64,000 nt of DNA from Acidimicrobiales bacterium (GTDB lineage Bacteria; Actinomycetota; Acidimicrobiia; Acidimicrobiales; Aldehydirespiratoraceae): the NCBI GenBank assembly GCA_040219515.1, contig JAVJSI010000009.1, forward strand, positions 62,001 through 126,000, read 5' to 3'. Numbering within the stretch: position 1 is the first letter of the stretch; each line of letters opens with the position of its first letter. The position numbers and the translations under genes were made by a program. Of the stretch, positions 63,208-64,000 are shown in pieces. The notes under the pieces are model-generated. The model worked only from the letters and a program-made list of their open reading frames with translations, made no database searches and had not been told where the DNA came from.

Positions 63208-64000
63208 TGCTGAATCTCGATTTCTCCGAAGAACAGGAAATGCTGCGCGACATGGTGCGCGGCGTCTGCGCGCAGCACGCGCCGTTCGAGAAGGTACGCG
63301 AGCTCGAGGACGACCCCGACGGCATCGCCACCGAGCTGTGGGACCAGCTGGGCGAGCTGGGTGTCACCGGGCTGATGCTGCCCGAGGAGTACGGCGGGTC
63401 GGGCATGAGCCTCATCGAAGGCGTCATCGTCTACGAGGAGCTCGGCCGTTCGCTGGCGCCGGTGCCCCACTTCGTGAGCAGTGTCCTCAGCGCCGGCGCG
63501 ATCCTGCGCGGCGGGACCGACGAGCAGAAGTCGAGCCTGCTCCCCGAGCTCGCCGCCGGGTCCACCATCATCACCCCCGCCTGGCTGGAGCCCGACAACG
63601 GCTACTCGCCGAAGGGCGTCCAGCTGACCGCGACCGTCGATGGCGACCACGCGGTGCTCAACGGTTCGAAGATGCACGTCTACTTCGCCCGGGCCGCCGA
63701 CCAGATGCTCGTGCTCGCCCGTACCGGCGACGCCCCGACCGACATCGACCTCTTCCTCGTGCCCACCGACACCACCGGCGTCACCCTCGAGCAACGAATG
63801 TCGATCTCGTCCGACACCCAGTACCGGGTCGAGTTCGCCGACGTTTCCGTGCCCGTGGCCAACCGCATCGGCGCAGCCGGCACCGGTTGGGCCACATGGG
63901 ACGACGTGATGCTCGAAGCCGTGATCCTCGCCTCGGCCCAGGCCATGGGCGGCGCCGACTACGCCCTGGAGATCACCGCCCAGTACTCGAAGGACCGTGA
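63207..64000 (+). CDS. Acyl-CoA dehydrogenase, cut by the window end
   Basis: The frame is open to the last base (264 codons seen). ATG at 63207 shares one base with the preceding TGA (TGATG). It begins MLNLDFSEEQEMLRDMVRGV and has LPEEYGGSGMSLIEGVIVYEELGRSLAP, as in the protein at 7649. It would be the second dehydrogenase of this operon and a good candidate for the non-catalytic partner of the one at 59764. The catalytic region lies beyond the window. Confidence 0.85.
   Translation, partial: MLNLDFSEEQEMLRDMVRGVCAQHAPFEKVRELEDDPDGIATELWDQLGELGVTGLMLPEEYGGSGMSLIEGVIVYEELGRSLAPVPHFVSSVLSAGAILRGGTDEQKSSLLPELAAGSTIITPAWLEPDNGYSPKGVQLTATVDGDHAVLNGSKMHVYFARAADQMLVLARTGDAPTDIDLFLVPTDTTGVTLEQRMSISSDTQYRVEFADVSVPVANRIGAAGTGWATWDDVMLEAVILASAQAMGGADYALEITAQYSKDR

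Overview
The window is GC-rich, densely coded DNA from a free-living actinobacterium. The best fit is the Acidimicrobiia (Ilumatobacter or Microthrix-like lineages), an inference from gene content: F420-type LLM oxidoreductases, several CaiB/BaiF CoA-transferases and acyl-CoA dehydrogenases, an actinobacterial SUF locus with a Rieske protein, a DUF222/HNH gene, and many start codons that sit 6-8 bases after a TANNNT -10 box (leaderless mRNAs). No rRNA, tRNA, CRISPR array, insertion sequence or prophage was seen.

Layout. 1-9.5 kb: SDR epimerase, DUF427 protein, RNase HI fused to a SLOG-like domain, pyruvate dehydrogenase E1 (aceE), HhH-GPD protein, alpha/beta hydrolase, a 340-base gap holding a structured candidate small RNA with its own terminator, an acyl-CoA dehydrogenase and a VapBC-type toxin-antitoxin pair. 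9.5-11.7 kb: arylsulfotransferase-like lipoprotein and a partner. 11.7-21.3 kb: iron-sulfur cluster assembly, split into a plus-strand sufC-sufS-sufU operon and a minus-strand sufB-Nudix-hypothetical-sufD-Rieske-sufC-pterin dehydratase cluster, each with its own SufC. 21.3-28.1 kb: DUF1501 protein, small phosphatase, gamma-carbonic anhydrase, flavin reductase, metallo-beta-lactamase-fold hydrolase, then a thioredoxin-fold fusion followed by a UGSC-family selenoprotein, and mutY. 28-41.8 kb: GGDEF/EAL protein, CapA-like protein, class I fumarase, amidase, DUF222-HNH protein, sulfatase, thioesterase and a FetAB-type ABC transporter. 42-53 kb: a 1462-residue secreted SGNH/SLH protein, F420 oxidoreductase, cystathionine gamma-synthase and beta-synthase, CaiB protein, and a VanY-like/SLH protein. 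53-64 kb: F420 oxidoreductase, phosphotransferase, cytochrome P450, Tpx, YbaK, a SelW-like selenoprotein, a small phosphatase, and a lipid or steroid-type acyl-CoA catabolic run (two CaiB, acyl-CoA dehydrogenase, MaoC-like hydratase, second acyl-CoA dehydrogenase cut by the window end).

Main points. Two genes are read correctly only if an in-frame TGA is decoded as selenocysteine: UGSC at 27006-27008 and CxxU at 57554-57556. Both are followed closely by a hairpin. Two promoters 9.2 kb apart, for a CaiB gene and an acyl-CoA dehydrogenase gene, carry the same 17-bp perfect palindrome in the same position relative to their -10 boxes, which implies one repressor controlling both. The 6950-7112 region folds into hairpins with CCACCTCC anti-Shine-Dalgarno motifs and ends in an intrinsic terminator.
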